In this document: piece after piece, positions 1 to 6,290 of the stretch | How positions within the stretch are numbered: the first letter of the stretch is position 1 | Layout: every line of letters begins with the position of its first letter | Notes under the pieces: generated by a model | What the model was told of the DNA's origin: nothing | The model's database searches: none | The model's input: the letters and a program-made list of their open reading frames with translations, nothing else | Assembly (NCBI GenBank): GCA_034667525.1 | Contig: JAXDJO010000006.1 | Span: forward strand, 1 to 10,749 | DNA from: DATAPE01 sp034667525 | GTDB lineage: Bacteria; Actinomycetota; CADDZG01; WHSQ01 | Length of the DNA stretch: 10,749 nt | Direction of reading: 5' to 3' | Program-made: the position numbers and the translations under genes

Positions 1-222
1 CAACACGCCGCCTTGCTTGTTGATCGTGTTCGCAGCAGGGATGCAGCCGGCCATCATCTCCGGACCGAACGACGCGTCCGGGCCCGAGAAGGGATTGAAC
101 GCGCCCACAACTAGCGATCCAATGGACGCACTGCTGCCTCCACCGGAATTACCGCTGCAGGCGGCGAGCAGAAGAGAAGCCATCGTTAGCCCGGCCATCG
201 CCAGCACTCGTGCATTTCTCAT
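1..222 (-). CDS. Substrate-binding lipoprotein of a Leu/Ile/Val-type ABC transporter (N-terminal part)
   Basis: The first 74 codons of a gene that continues beyond the left edge. Residues 1-22 form a lipoprotein signal peptide: Arg near the N-terminus, a hydrophobic core and the lipobox LLAAC with the lipidated Cys at residue 22. A Gly/Ser-rich linker follows, then the start of a mature domain (SLVVGAFNPFSGPDASFG, with INKQGGVL at the window edge). This matches periplasmic-binding-protein type 1 receptors for branched-chain amino acids, amides or urea, which begin with 'G...P.SG....G' and continue 'A..INA.GG'. The protein would sit on the outer face of the membrane and deliver ligand to an ABC permease. 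The start is ATG at 222 with an AGGGGGAAG Shine-Dalgarno just upstream. It lies 9 nt after the DUF1989 stop on the same strand, so co-transcription is likely. The ligand cannot be told from this fragment. Confidence 0.82.
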   Translation of the reverse strand, partial: MRNARVLAMAGLTMASLLLAACSGNSGGGSSASIGSLVVGAFNPFSGPDASFGPEMMAGCIPAANTINKQGGVL

Positions 223-231
223 CTCTTCCCC

Positions 232-909
232 CTATGCGCTGTGAGGACTATGTGACCCGACGCTGGAGATTGCTGGTGCCGAAGCTCGCACGATTCGAAC
301 GAGGATCGGACTTGGTCGAAAACCATTGCAAGGATTTAGGTCCTGCGGACAAGCAGACACTGCCCCGACCGCATCCATCAGCGTCCGAAAGCCGATCCTG
401 TCGCCGGCTTTGCCGGTGGGGATCTCGTTCCCGAAGCTTCGATCCTCTTTTATGGGAGCGTTCTGAAAGAGGTTGAAGGGATCGGGCATCTGCCACTCGG
501 CCAATCCCCAGGGGGCCAGGGCCTCGGTGAAGTTGGTGCGGCAGCTGCGATGGTCCCCCACGCCGTAGTCCCTCTCGTAGCGACGCTGATCGCACATCGA
601 GGTGATGACATCGTGCATGCCGACGTCGTCGTGGACGATCTCGAACATCGGGTTGCGCCAGTTGGTCTGGAGTACGTCGCCGACCGCCAGATTCAACCGA
701 AGCGTGGCGGAGCGGGTGTGAGTAGTGGAGAGCCACTCTGTTCGATCCACCGCGGCGAAGGCGATGAAGTCGGCCACCTGCTGTCCTTCGACGTCGACGA
801 TCTCGAGTAAGTCGCCGGCGGCGACCTCGAAGGCGGCCCCGAACCCCCCGGGAATGAGGATCTCCTCGGCCGCGACCTCTGCAGAAAGCGCCTGTGGCTC
901 CGCTGTCAT
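232..909 (-). CDS. DUF1989 family protein (urea carboxylase / carboxyguanidine deiminase-associated)
   Basis: A 225-aa protein of the DUF1989 family. Recognisable segments are the N-terminal GDLLEIVDVEGQQVADF (residues 32-48), DVGMHDVITSMCD (95-107), GDHRSCRTNF (118-127), PDPFNLFQN (142-150) and the hallmark SACPQDLNPCN (185-195). Conserved Cys106, Cys123 and Cys187 with nearby His99 and His120 are candidate metal or catalytic ligands. Family members include the urea-carboxylase-associated proteins and CgdA/CgdB, the two subunits of carboxyguanidine deiminase. Here there is only one copy and no carboxylase in view, so the substrate is unknown. Length is normal for the family, but the last 15 or so residues (Ser/Pro/His) go past the usual end. 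Start ATG 909 is preceded by an AT-rich stretch with either a weak AGGAT Shine-Dalgarno or a leaderless -10. It is followed at 9 nt by an ABC substrate-binding lipoprotein, suggesting joint uptake and use of a nitrogen compound. Confidence 0.85.
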   Translation of the reverse strand: MTAEPQALSAEVAAEEILIPGGFGAAFEVAAGDLLEIVDVEGQQVADFIAFAAVDRTEWLSTTHTRSATLRLNLAVGDVLQTNWRNPMFEIVHDDVGMHDVITSMCDQRRYERDYGVGDHRSCRTNFTEALAPWGLAEWQMPDPFNLFQNAPIKEDRSFGNEIPTGKAGDRIGFRTLMDAVGAVSACPQDLNPCNGFRPSPILVRIVRASAPAISSVGSHSPHSA

Positions 910-916
910 TTTCTAT

Positions 917-944
917 ATCCTATATATCTGCTGACGCTTGTCTA
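917..944 (-). promoter_or_regulatory. Candidate promoter of the DUF1989-lipoprotein operon
   Basis: Read on the minus strand, TAGACA (939-944) and TAGGAT (917-922) are 16 nt apart and resemble -35 and -10 boxes. The -10 ends 7 nt before the ATG at 909, which would put the transcription start at or next to the start codon, as in leaderless actinobacterial transcripts. The same bases also contain AGGA, which could act as a weak Shine-Dalgarno, so the two readings compete. Confidence 0.28.
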
Positions 945-1053
945 GCTTCATTTTCGAGGAAGCGCATGCGGTCTCGGCCCTTCCCGGGAACCAGCTCCGT
1001 CTGAGAAAGGAGCTCCGGCCCGAGGAAGCAGTTCCGTTCGTTAGGGACCTGGG

Positions 1054-2409
1054 TCAGCCTCGGCGGCTTCGGAACGATTGCACGGCCTCCGCATGATCAA
1101 CGAGGGGCTCGGGGTAGTCGATGGCTTTGCGGACATCGGGGGCGAGTTTCCACGGCTCGTGCACCGCGGATCCTTTGACTCCCGCAAGTTCAGGCACATA
1201 CCTCCGGACGTAATCCCCGTTCGGGTCGAAACGATGGGCTTGCCGGATCGGGTTGAAGATCCGGTTGGGCCGTGTGTCGTTCCCGGTGCCGGCAACCCAT
1301 TGCCAGTTGCCGGCGTTGTTGGCGATGTCGCCGTCGACGAGCAGGTCCCAGAAGTGTCGTGCACCGAGGCGCCAGTCGATATAGAGGTCCTTGGTCAGGA
1401 AAGACGCAGTGATGAGACGGGCCCGGTTGTGCATGTAGCCCTCCCGGGCGAGTTGGCGAATACCCGCGTCCACTATCGGGATGCCCGTGAGCCCCCGTTT
1501 CCACGCGTCGAGATCATCGGGGGCGTTTCGCCATCTGTCGTTTCGCGGTCGATAGTCGGTCGTCGACAGGTCGGGCCGGGCGGCCAGTACCTGCTGGTGA
1601 AAGTCACGCCAGCAAAGCTGCCGGATGAATGCCTCCGCACCGGGGCGGCCCGATGCACGCGCCACCATCTCGAGAGGCGACAGGCATCCGAAGTGGAGAT
1701 AGGGGCTGAGCCGGGACGTGGCGTCACCTGCAAGATCGTCATGACGGTCCCCGTATTCCGCCAGACCTTGCGATAGCCACCGCGACAGACGGCGCCGGCC
1801 GACCGCTTCGCCTCCCTCGGGGAGATCGGGAGAGCACTCCCCCGCAACGAGCTCTCTCGCCGCTGGGATCCGACCCTTGCGGGGGCCGCGTGGTGTCCGG
1901 ATCCTTCTGGGCGTGGCCGCGAGTGATCGCTTGGCCGCCACTTCCCATCTCCGCCAGTACGGCGTGAAGACTCGAAAATGGTCCCCTCCCGAGGGCTCGA
2001 GCTCGCCGGGTTCGATGACGGCGAGACCCGGAAGCGTGACGAGGCTCAGAGCGGCGGCGGCGCACGCACATCGGAGGCGATTGTGGCGTTGCCGGCCGTA
2101 GCTGCTGTAATCCTCGGTGACGTATAGGGCGTCGGCGCCCGTGGACGCCGCCAACTCGAGGGTCTCCCGCAAAGGATCGCCGCGCCGTACAAAGAGCGTG
2201 CCTCCTTGGTCCTCGAGCTCGGCCCTCAGGACGTGCACACAATCGACCAGGAACTTGGTGCGATTCGGACGAGCGAAGTCGCCACCCATGATGTGGTCAT
2301 CGAACACGAACAGCGGAACCACGGCGTCCGAAGCCCGGATCGCCGACGCCAGGGCCGGGTGATCGTGAACCCTGAGGTCGCGATTGAAGAGAACGACCGC
2401 AGACTTCAA
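1054..2409 (-). CDS. phr: Deoxyribodipyrimidine photo-lyase (CPD photolyase, class I type)
   Basis: A light-driven DNA repair flavoenzyme that splits cyclobutane pyrimidine dimers using reduced FAD and an antenna cofactor. The N-terminal alpha/beta antenna domain starts at SAVVLFNRDLRVHDHPAL. The FAD-binding helical half contains YGRQRHNRL, LHFGCLSPLEM, FIRQLCWRDFH (the lesion-stacking Trp region), DAGIRQL and MHNRARL, then the signature IDWRLGARHFW / NNAGNWQW / RIFNP near residues 345-385. The Trp residues used for electron transfer to FAD appear retained. I place the start at TTG 2409, not at an upstream ATG (2502): TTG sits 6 nt after an AAAGGAG Shine-Dalgarno, and the protein then begins directly at the conserved first beta strand, giving 451 aa, normal for the family. 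The extra 31 N-terminal codons of the longer frame look non-coding. It is divergent from the ARPP-1 gene, and a FAD amine oxidase lies 1.3 kb away. Confidence 0.95.
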   Translation of the reverse strand: MKSAVVLFNRDLRVHDHPALASAIRASDAVVPLFVFDDHIMGGDFARPNRTKFLVDCVHVLRAELEDQGGTLFVRRGDPLRETLELAASTGADALYVTEDYSSYGRQRHNRLRCACAAAALSLVTLPGLAVIEPGELEPSGGDHFRVFTPYWRRWEVAAKRSLAATPRRIRTPRGPRKGRIPAARELVAGECSPDLPEGGEAVGRRRLSRWLSQGLAEYGDRHDDLAGDATSRLSPYLHFGCLSPLEMVARASGRPGAEAFIRQLCWRDFHQQVLAARPDLSTTDYRPRNDRWRNAPDDLDAWKRGLTGIPIVDAGIRQLAREGYMHNRARLITASFLTKDLYIDWRLGARHFWDLLVDGDIANNAGNWQWVAGTGNDTRPNRIFNPIRQAHRFDPNGDYVRRYVPELAGVKGSAVHEPWKLAPDVRKAIDYPEPLVDHAEAVQSFRSRRG

Positions 2410-2562
2410 ATGACTCTCCTTTGCTTTGGGGGCAGGGTCGACAACGCTCCTGGACCAACGGCAACCTATTCGGCTGCACTGAGCTTGAAGGATGTATCCC
2501 AATGGCTGGAACTACAGAGCGATGGCCGCGGGGCTGTTTACCAATTTCTGTCACACCCCCTC

Positions 2563-2587
2563 CCTATGGTGGTGATAACCCACTAGG
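2563..2587 (+). promoter_or_regulatory. Bulged hairpin overlapping the Shine-Dalgarno of the ARPP-1 gene
   Basis: CCTA (2563-2566) and GTGG (2569-2572) can pair with CCAC (2580-2583) and TAGG (2584-2587), leaving a 2-nt bulge and a 7-nt loop. The 3' arm takes up the first three bases of the AGGAGG Shine-Dalgarno at 2585-2590, so folding could mask the ribosome site. This is seen by pairing only; no known riboswitch is recognised. Confidence 0.3.
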
Positions 2588-2598
2588 AGGCAATCGAA

Positions 2599-3597
2599 AT
2601 GAATCAAATCGCTCAGGTCGTCGACCTGATCCAGTCCGGCCTGAAGCCCGGACAACCCCATGAAAGCCATGGGCTCACGCTGGTGCCGCTGTTCGGTGGC
2701 ACGTCGGCGAAGCAATACCTGACCGCCGAAGAGGGTTTCGCCACGGGCGTGCTGACCATCACGGAGATGGGCGGCGGAAACGTTCCCGAGGTCGCCGCCG
2801 TCAACTCCGCCCAAGTGCCCGTCCTGCTGCTCGATGGCGAACACATCGAAGGAGCGATGCAGAACCGTGTACTGAACACCACCGTCTTGATCGCCGCAGG
2901 CGAGAAGACCATCTTGCCGGTCTCCTGCGTTGAGCACGGCCGCTGGCACCAGGAGGAGGGCGCCGCCTTCGCGGCCTCGGAAGACATCGCCTACTCGAGG
3001 CTCCGCTCGAAGAATGCGGTTTCCGCGGCCCGGAGCGCACGGAGAGAAGGGAGCCGGCGGGTCGACCAAAGCGAGGTGTGGGAGGACGTTGCCCTGAAGC
3101 ACCAGGAGCGGGCGGTGCTCCACTCCCCCACCGGCGCGATGAAAGATGCTTACGACATGAGCCGAGGCGACATCGACAAGATGCTCGCCGAGTTCAGTAA
3201 GCCACAGCCGGGTCAGACCGGAACCATCGCTTGCGTCTCCGGTAGGTGCGTCGCACTCGACACATTCGATCGACCCGAAACGCTGAGCAAGCTGTGGACA
3301 CGGTTGCTCCGTGGCTACGCGATGGATGCGTTGGGCTCGGCTCAGATGTCATTGCCTGAGGGGGCCGTGCAGCAATTCCTGAACGAGGCGGCCTCTGGAC
3401 ACAACACGTCTCACCCAGGCGTGGGTCTGGGAGTCGACGTGATGCTGACGGCGTCCAACGCAGCGGGCCACGCCCTCACGTGGGAAGAGGGAATCATCCA
3501 CCTGGCCCTCTTCGCTCGAAGCCAAGAGCCGGTGCAAGGGGGCCACAACACCGGAACCATCGAGTCACCGCTGCACCGCCGCCGCCACGTCATGTGA
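2599..3597 (+). CDS. ARPP-1 (DUF6569) family protein
   Basis: A 332-aa protein that I recognise as the ARPP-1/DUF6569 family by the block GLTLVPLFGG (25-34), YLTAEEGF (40-47), ITEMGGGNVPEV (54-65), PVLLLDGEHIEGAMQNRVLN (74-93) and LPVSCVEHGRW (106-116). Later family-like segments are QSEVWEDV (157-164), YDMSRGDID (185-193) and ALDTFDRPETLSKLWTRLLR (219-238). No signal peptide or TM segment is seen, so it should be cytoplasmic. The family is named for genomic association with ADP-ribosylglycohydrolase and rhodanese-phosphatase proteins and is predicted to belong to NAD/ADP-ribose-linked systems; its activity is not established to my knowledge. The conserved Asp-Gly-Glu, Cys110 and Glu112-His113 are visible. 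The start is ATG 2599 with a strong AGGAGG 8 nt upstream, partly inside a possible hairpin. It is divergent from photolyase and convergent with the amine oxidase, and a macro-domain gene lies 1.6 kb downstream. Confidence 0.85.
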   Translation: MNQIAQVVDLIQSGLKPGQPHESHGLTLVPLFGGTSAKQYLTAEEGFATGVLTITEMGGGNVPEVAAVNSAQVPVLLLDGEHIEGAMQNRVLNTTVLIAAGEKTILPVSCVEHGRWHQEEGAAFAASEDIAYSRLRSKNAVSAARSARREGSRRVDQSEVWEDVALKHQERAVLHSPTGAMKDAYDMSRGDIDKMLAEFSKPQPGQTGTIACVSGRCVALDTFDRPETLSKLWTRLLRGYAMDALGSAQMSLPEGAVQQFLNEAASGHNTSHPGVGLGVDVMLTASNAAGHALTWEEGIIHLALFARSQEPVQGGHNTGTIESPLHRRRHVM

Positions 3598-3757
3598 ATT
3601 GCCAAGTAACCGCGTTGCTCGCGATCTCATTGGCTTGGCCTCAAGACGCCGGGCCACCGAGCCGGAATAGCCAGACATAAGTGGTAAGGCCTACGAGGCT
3701 CGTCTGCGAAGGACGTCTAGATCGGCTCGCGGCAAACTGACAGGTACTAAGGGGCCG

Positions 3758-4975
3758 CTAAGCAGCTTCGCGCATCACTTCTTGAGCGGCACGGAAACCG
3801 CTGCGAAGAGCCCCCTCCATCAAGCCGGCCATCGCTCCCGCAAGGTACTCGCCTGCGAAGTACAGCGAGCCCAAAGAGGATCCCAATGCGGAGTCATCTT
3901 CGGCAGCGGCGCCAACAGTGTGCGCAGAGTATGCGCCTCGCGACCAAGGATCCAAGGTCCTATCTGTAAGCACTGCTAGATCGGATTCGAGAGGTAGTCC
4001 TGGGAACAGTGCACGTATCCGCTCGATCCAGCGCGACTCGTCTCGGGAGGTGCCAAGTCGGGCTAATGCGGAAGGTGAGCCTGCGAAAGAATTCAGGACC
4101 GGCTGCGCGGCGCCGGTGATGTCAGTCGCTATCCAGGACCAGAAACGGTCCGGGACGCTCATCGCAGCTGTGATCTCCTGCTGAGCGCCGAGGGGGATGT
4201 GGAGTTTTGCGGCGAGGCCGTAACCGGTTCGAGTCATCGCCTCGATCTTCCTCGAAGGAAGCGCCGGCGTGATGGCCAAGTCTGCCAGGATCGGTAACGG
4301 CAAGGCGATGATGGCACGGTCGAACTGCAGGGGGCCGATAGCCGTAGCGAGACGTATCCCAGGTTCTTCTCGATCAATTCCGGTGACGGGACAACCGAGC
4401 CGTACGCGGTCGCCCAAGCAAGCGGCGATCCTTTCCGCCAGTTGCTGGTTCCCGCCGGCGATGCGATGGCTCGGCAAGGGTTCGAACGATGCCACATGCT
4501 CCACGACATCGGGATGGAGCTTGTCGGCCTCGAGTGCGCAGGAGACCTCGATCCTCGCCCTCACCGCCTCGGTTGTTGACGCGTCCAAACCGAGCCCGGC
4601 GAGAACGTCCGCCACGGACCCTGATTTCGCATGCCGAGCCGCGGTGGCCAACCTGTCGCCGGCCTCTATCAGACTGTCTGTATCAACTCCCGAGACTCCG
4701 AGCGGTTGACGGACGTAGTAACTCATGCCGGTGTCAGCGAGCTGCAGATCAAACCTTTGCACGTAGTCGCGCAGAGTGTCGTAGTCGGCAAGAACGAATT
4801 CGGCTCCGCGCTCGATAACGGTGTCCCCTTGGGGTCCGGCTAAGCTCTCTGACCAGACTCGCCCACCGACGCGGTCACGCGCCTCGAGAACCGTTACGTC
4901 GTATCCCGCGTTGGCAAGTTCGTGGGCCGCTGCGAGCCCGGCGAAGCCTGCCCCAACCACGGCGATGCAGGGCAC
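3758..4975 (-). CDS. FAD-dependent amine oxidase (flavin monoamine oxidase family)
   Basis: A 405-aa flavoprotein. The N-terminal Rossmann motif is VVGAGFAGLAAAHEL (7-21) with Glu31 (VLEARDRVGGR) as the ribose-binding acid, followed by the GGR motif (37-39) that contacts FAD. The middle carries HRIAGGNQQLAERIA, typical of monoamine-oxidase/protoporphyrinogen-oxidase-like proteins that bind substrate with a loop there. The C-terminal part has PWSRGAYS and the second FAD motif LYFAGEYLAG...MEGALRSGFRAA (371-397). Such enzymes oxidise a C-N or C-C bond and pass electrons to oxygen; the substrate (amine, amino acid or carotenoid/porphyrin precursor) is not predictable here. Length is short to normal and no signal peptide is seen, so it is likely cytoplasmic. 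The start is GTG 4975, directly before the FAD-binding strand; an in-frame TGA lies just upstream and the Shine-Dalgarno is poor. It converges on the ARPP-1 gene with 160 nt between, where no clear terminator is visible. Confidence 0.88.
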   Translation of the reverse strand: MPCIAVVGAGFAGLAAAHELANAGYDVTVLEARDRVGGRVWSESLAGPQGDTVIERGAEFVLADYDTLRDYVQRFDLQLADTGMSYYVRQPLGVSGVDTDSLIEAGDRLATAARHAKSGSVADVLAGLGLDASTTEAVRARIEVSCALEADKLHPDVVEHVASFEPLPSHRIAGGNQQLAERIAACLGDRVRLGCPVTGIDREEPGIRLATAIGPLQFDRAIIALPLPILADLAITPALPSRKIEAMTRTGYGLAAKLHIPLGAQQEITAAMSVPDRFWSWIATDITGAAQPVLNSFAGSPSALARLGTSRDESRWIERIRALFPGLPLESDLAVLTDRTLDPWSRGAYSAHTVGAAAEDDSALGSSLGSLYFAGEYLAGAMAGLMEGALRSGFRAAQEVMREAA

Positions 4976-5164
4976 GACGCTACTGGGGGCTCACGAAGGT
5001 CAACAAGCCTTTTAGCCTGACGATACCGAAAGCTTTTAGGCGAGAATCGACTCGACCAATCGCCTCAGTGGGGATGACCCCGCGATCATCACCTGCCTTT
5101 GGGAGTGGAGAAACCGATAAGACTCGATCCGGCATCGCAACAATCTAGTCGGACGAGCGCCAAA

Positions 5165-5181
5165 CCAAGATATATCTTTGG
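5165..5181. repeat. Near-perfect AT-rich palindrome upstream of the macro-domain gene
   Basis: CCAAGATATATCTTTGG contains the perfect 12-bp palindrome AAGATATATCTT (5167-5178), and the flanking CC/GG also match if one extra T is looped out. It lies 40 nt before the macro-domain start codon in the divergent intergenic region shared with the amine oxidase. It could be an operator or part of a -10 region. No regulator family is assigned. Confidence 0.35.
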
Positions 5182-5220
5182 ACGCAGCCACCTGAGGCAC
5201 CTTGGAGAGGGGGCAAACCG

Positions 5221-5751
5221 ATGACGCAACGCTCACCAGAGATCGTTCTTGAGTTGGGCGACATTACCCAGCAAGCTGTTGACGCGATAGTCAACGCAGG
5301 AAACTCAGAACTCATTCTGGGAACTGGCGTCGCCGGCGCGATACGCGAACGAGGCGGTCCTTCCATTCAGGCGGAGCTTGATGACCTGCGGAAGAATCGC
5401 TTGCCCGAAGGTCTGCCAACGGGAGGCGCTGTTGCGACGACTGCAGGTAAGCTCCCGGCGCGCTGGGTCATCCACACCGCCGGCCCGATCTACACCGGCG
5501 CCTCCTCCGAATCCGAACTGCTTGCTGCATGTCAGGTGAGCTGCTTGGGCGTCGCTGATGAGTTGGGCGCAAAGACGATTGCCTTCCCCGCTATCTCTAC
5601 GGGCGTCTATGGTTACCCCGTCCATCGTGCTGCGTCGATCGCCATAGGTGCTGTGCGGCGAACGCGTACCAGCGTGAAAGAGGTGCGGTTCGTCTTGTTC
5701 GACTCACAATCCTACCGATTCTTCTCCGAAGCTCTTGGGAGGTCGGGTTGA
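5221..5751 (+). CDS. Macro-domain protein (predicted ADP-ribose binding / hydrolase)
   Basis: A 176-aa protein made of a single macro domain. Visible motifs are LGDITQQAVDAIVNAGNSEL (12-31, first strand and Asn motif), GTGVAGAIRERGG (34-46, diphosphate loop), LPTGGAVATTAGKLPARWVIHTAGP (65-89) and AFPAISTGVYGYP (121-133, second ribose/phosphate loop). Macro domains bind ADP-ribose, and many remove ADP-ribose from proteins, nucleic acids or O-acetyl-ADP-ribose. The MacroD-type catalytic Asp in 'GVDG' is Ala38 here, and the usual NAAN reads NAGN, so the protein fits the Af1521-like 'GGGVA' type better than MacroD. Hydrolysis must rely on other residues or may be absent. The start ATG 5221 follows GGAGAGGGGG. 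A small membrane-protein gene follows after 64 nt on the same strand. Together with ARPP-1 at 2599-3597 it gives this segment an ADP-ribose theme, though the two are not in one operon. Confidence 0.92.
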   Translation: MTQRSPEIVLELGDITQQAVDAIVNAGNSELILGTGVAGAIRERGGPSIQAELDDLRKNRLPEGLPTGGAVATTAGKLPARWVIHTAGPIYTGASSESELLAACQVSCLGVADELGAKTIAFPAISTGVYGYPVHRAASIAIGAVRRTRTSVKEVRFVLFDSQSYRFFSEALGRSG

Positions 5752-5815
5752 TACAGTCCCCCGGCGAAACGGTGGCCACCAACAGCGAATAACCCCTTGA
5801 ACGTGGTCAAAGCCG

Positions 5816-6040
5816 GTGAGGTGGACAAGACCACGCGCCACTAGAGCACACGCCCTTGTGTCGTTCCTAATACCTACACTTGTGGTTGGCTCCTACGGCG
5901 CTAACGCAAGGCCGGGTTACCACACGTGGACGGGCTTCTGGGTAATGGTGGGGTTCATGGTTATTCTCGCAGCGGTCGGGCGAGGAGCCCTAAAGATTCG
6001 AAATATCAAGAAGGTGGGGAGGGCATCAGCCGAGAAATGA
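5816..6040 (+). CDS. Small two-TM membrane protein, hypothetical
   Basis: A 74-aa frame starting at GTG 5816. It has two hydrophobic stretches, about residues 12-28 (HALVSFLIPTLVVGSYG) and 39-55 (TGFWVMVGFMVILAAVG), separated by a short loop with Arg32 and His36. The N-terminus (RWTRPRATR) and C-terminus (KIRNIKKVGRASAEK) are strongly basic, which by the positive-inside rule puts both ends in the cytoplasm. I do not recognise a family. It lies 64 nt after the macro-domain stop on the same strand and could be co-transcribed. The Shine-Dalgarno is not convincing. The regular hydrophobic pattern supports a real protein more than the start does. Confidence 0.5.
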   Translation: MRWTRPRATRAHALVSFLIPTLVVGSYGANARPGYHTWTGFWVMVGFMVILAAVGRGALKIRNIKKVGRASAEK

Positions 6041-6042
6041 GG

Positions 6043-6145
6043 AGATTTAGGCTAGCCTCCCGCTGCCACTTTGAGTCAGGGTCAAACAAACCAATGACTT
6101 CTTCGCGATCTCCTCGCCCGCATCGATTAACTGCTGAGTGCTTAG
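6043..6145 (-). pseudogene. Possible remnant of an NTF2/SnoaL-like gene
   Basis: Read on the minus strand, one frame gives RGDREEVIGLFDPDSKWQ (about 6120-6067), which closely resembles the start of SnoaL/NTF2-like domains ('..NRGDxEAxLALFDPDVxW'). Upstream in the same frame is SAVNRCG, where families have 'ALNRGD', and then a stop. Downstream the frame ends after about 20 unrelated codons. No start codon or Shine-Dalgarno fits. The fragment is short, so chance resemblance is possible. A different, intact NTF2-like gene lies at 8615-8986. Confidence 0.3.
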
Positions 6146-6290
6146 CTCATAAGGGGCCATCGCACTTTGAGGGAGTTGATCCAGGCAAGGTTTGTCAATT
6201 ACCCCCTGTGAGTGCCAGCAGGCTTGAACTGGTAGCCCAGCCGCGCGTTTAGATCTTGATCTTTCGGAAAGCTTCGAGGATCCTCAATGA

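Noticed and set aside
248..736. 162-codon minus-strand frame
   Set aside because: Arg/Ser-rich frameshift shadow of the DUF1989 gene.
993..1014. AGCTCC/GGAGCT hairpin after the photolyase gene as terminator
   Set aside because: The stem is only 6 bp, the loop is 10 nt and no T tract follows on the minus strand.
1078..1776. 232-codon plus-strand open frame
   Set aside because: It lies fully antisense to the photolyase FAD-binding domain, has no Shine-Dalgarno and no family likeness.
4975..5008. TTGACC and TAGCGT as a promoter for a leaderless amine oxidase mRNA
   Set aside because: The -10 would be 1 nt from the GTG, too close for a leaderless start at that codon.
5036..5236. 66-codon minus-strand frame in the amine oxidase-macro interval
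   Set aside because: Its start lies inside the macro-domain gene and there is no Shine-Dalgarno or family match.
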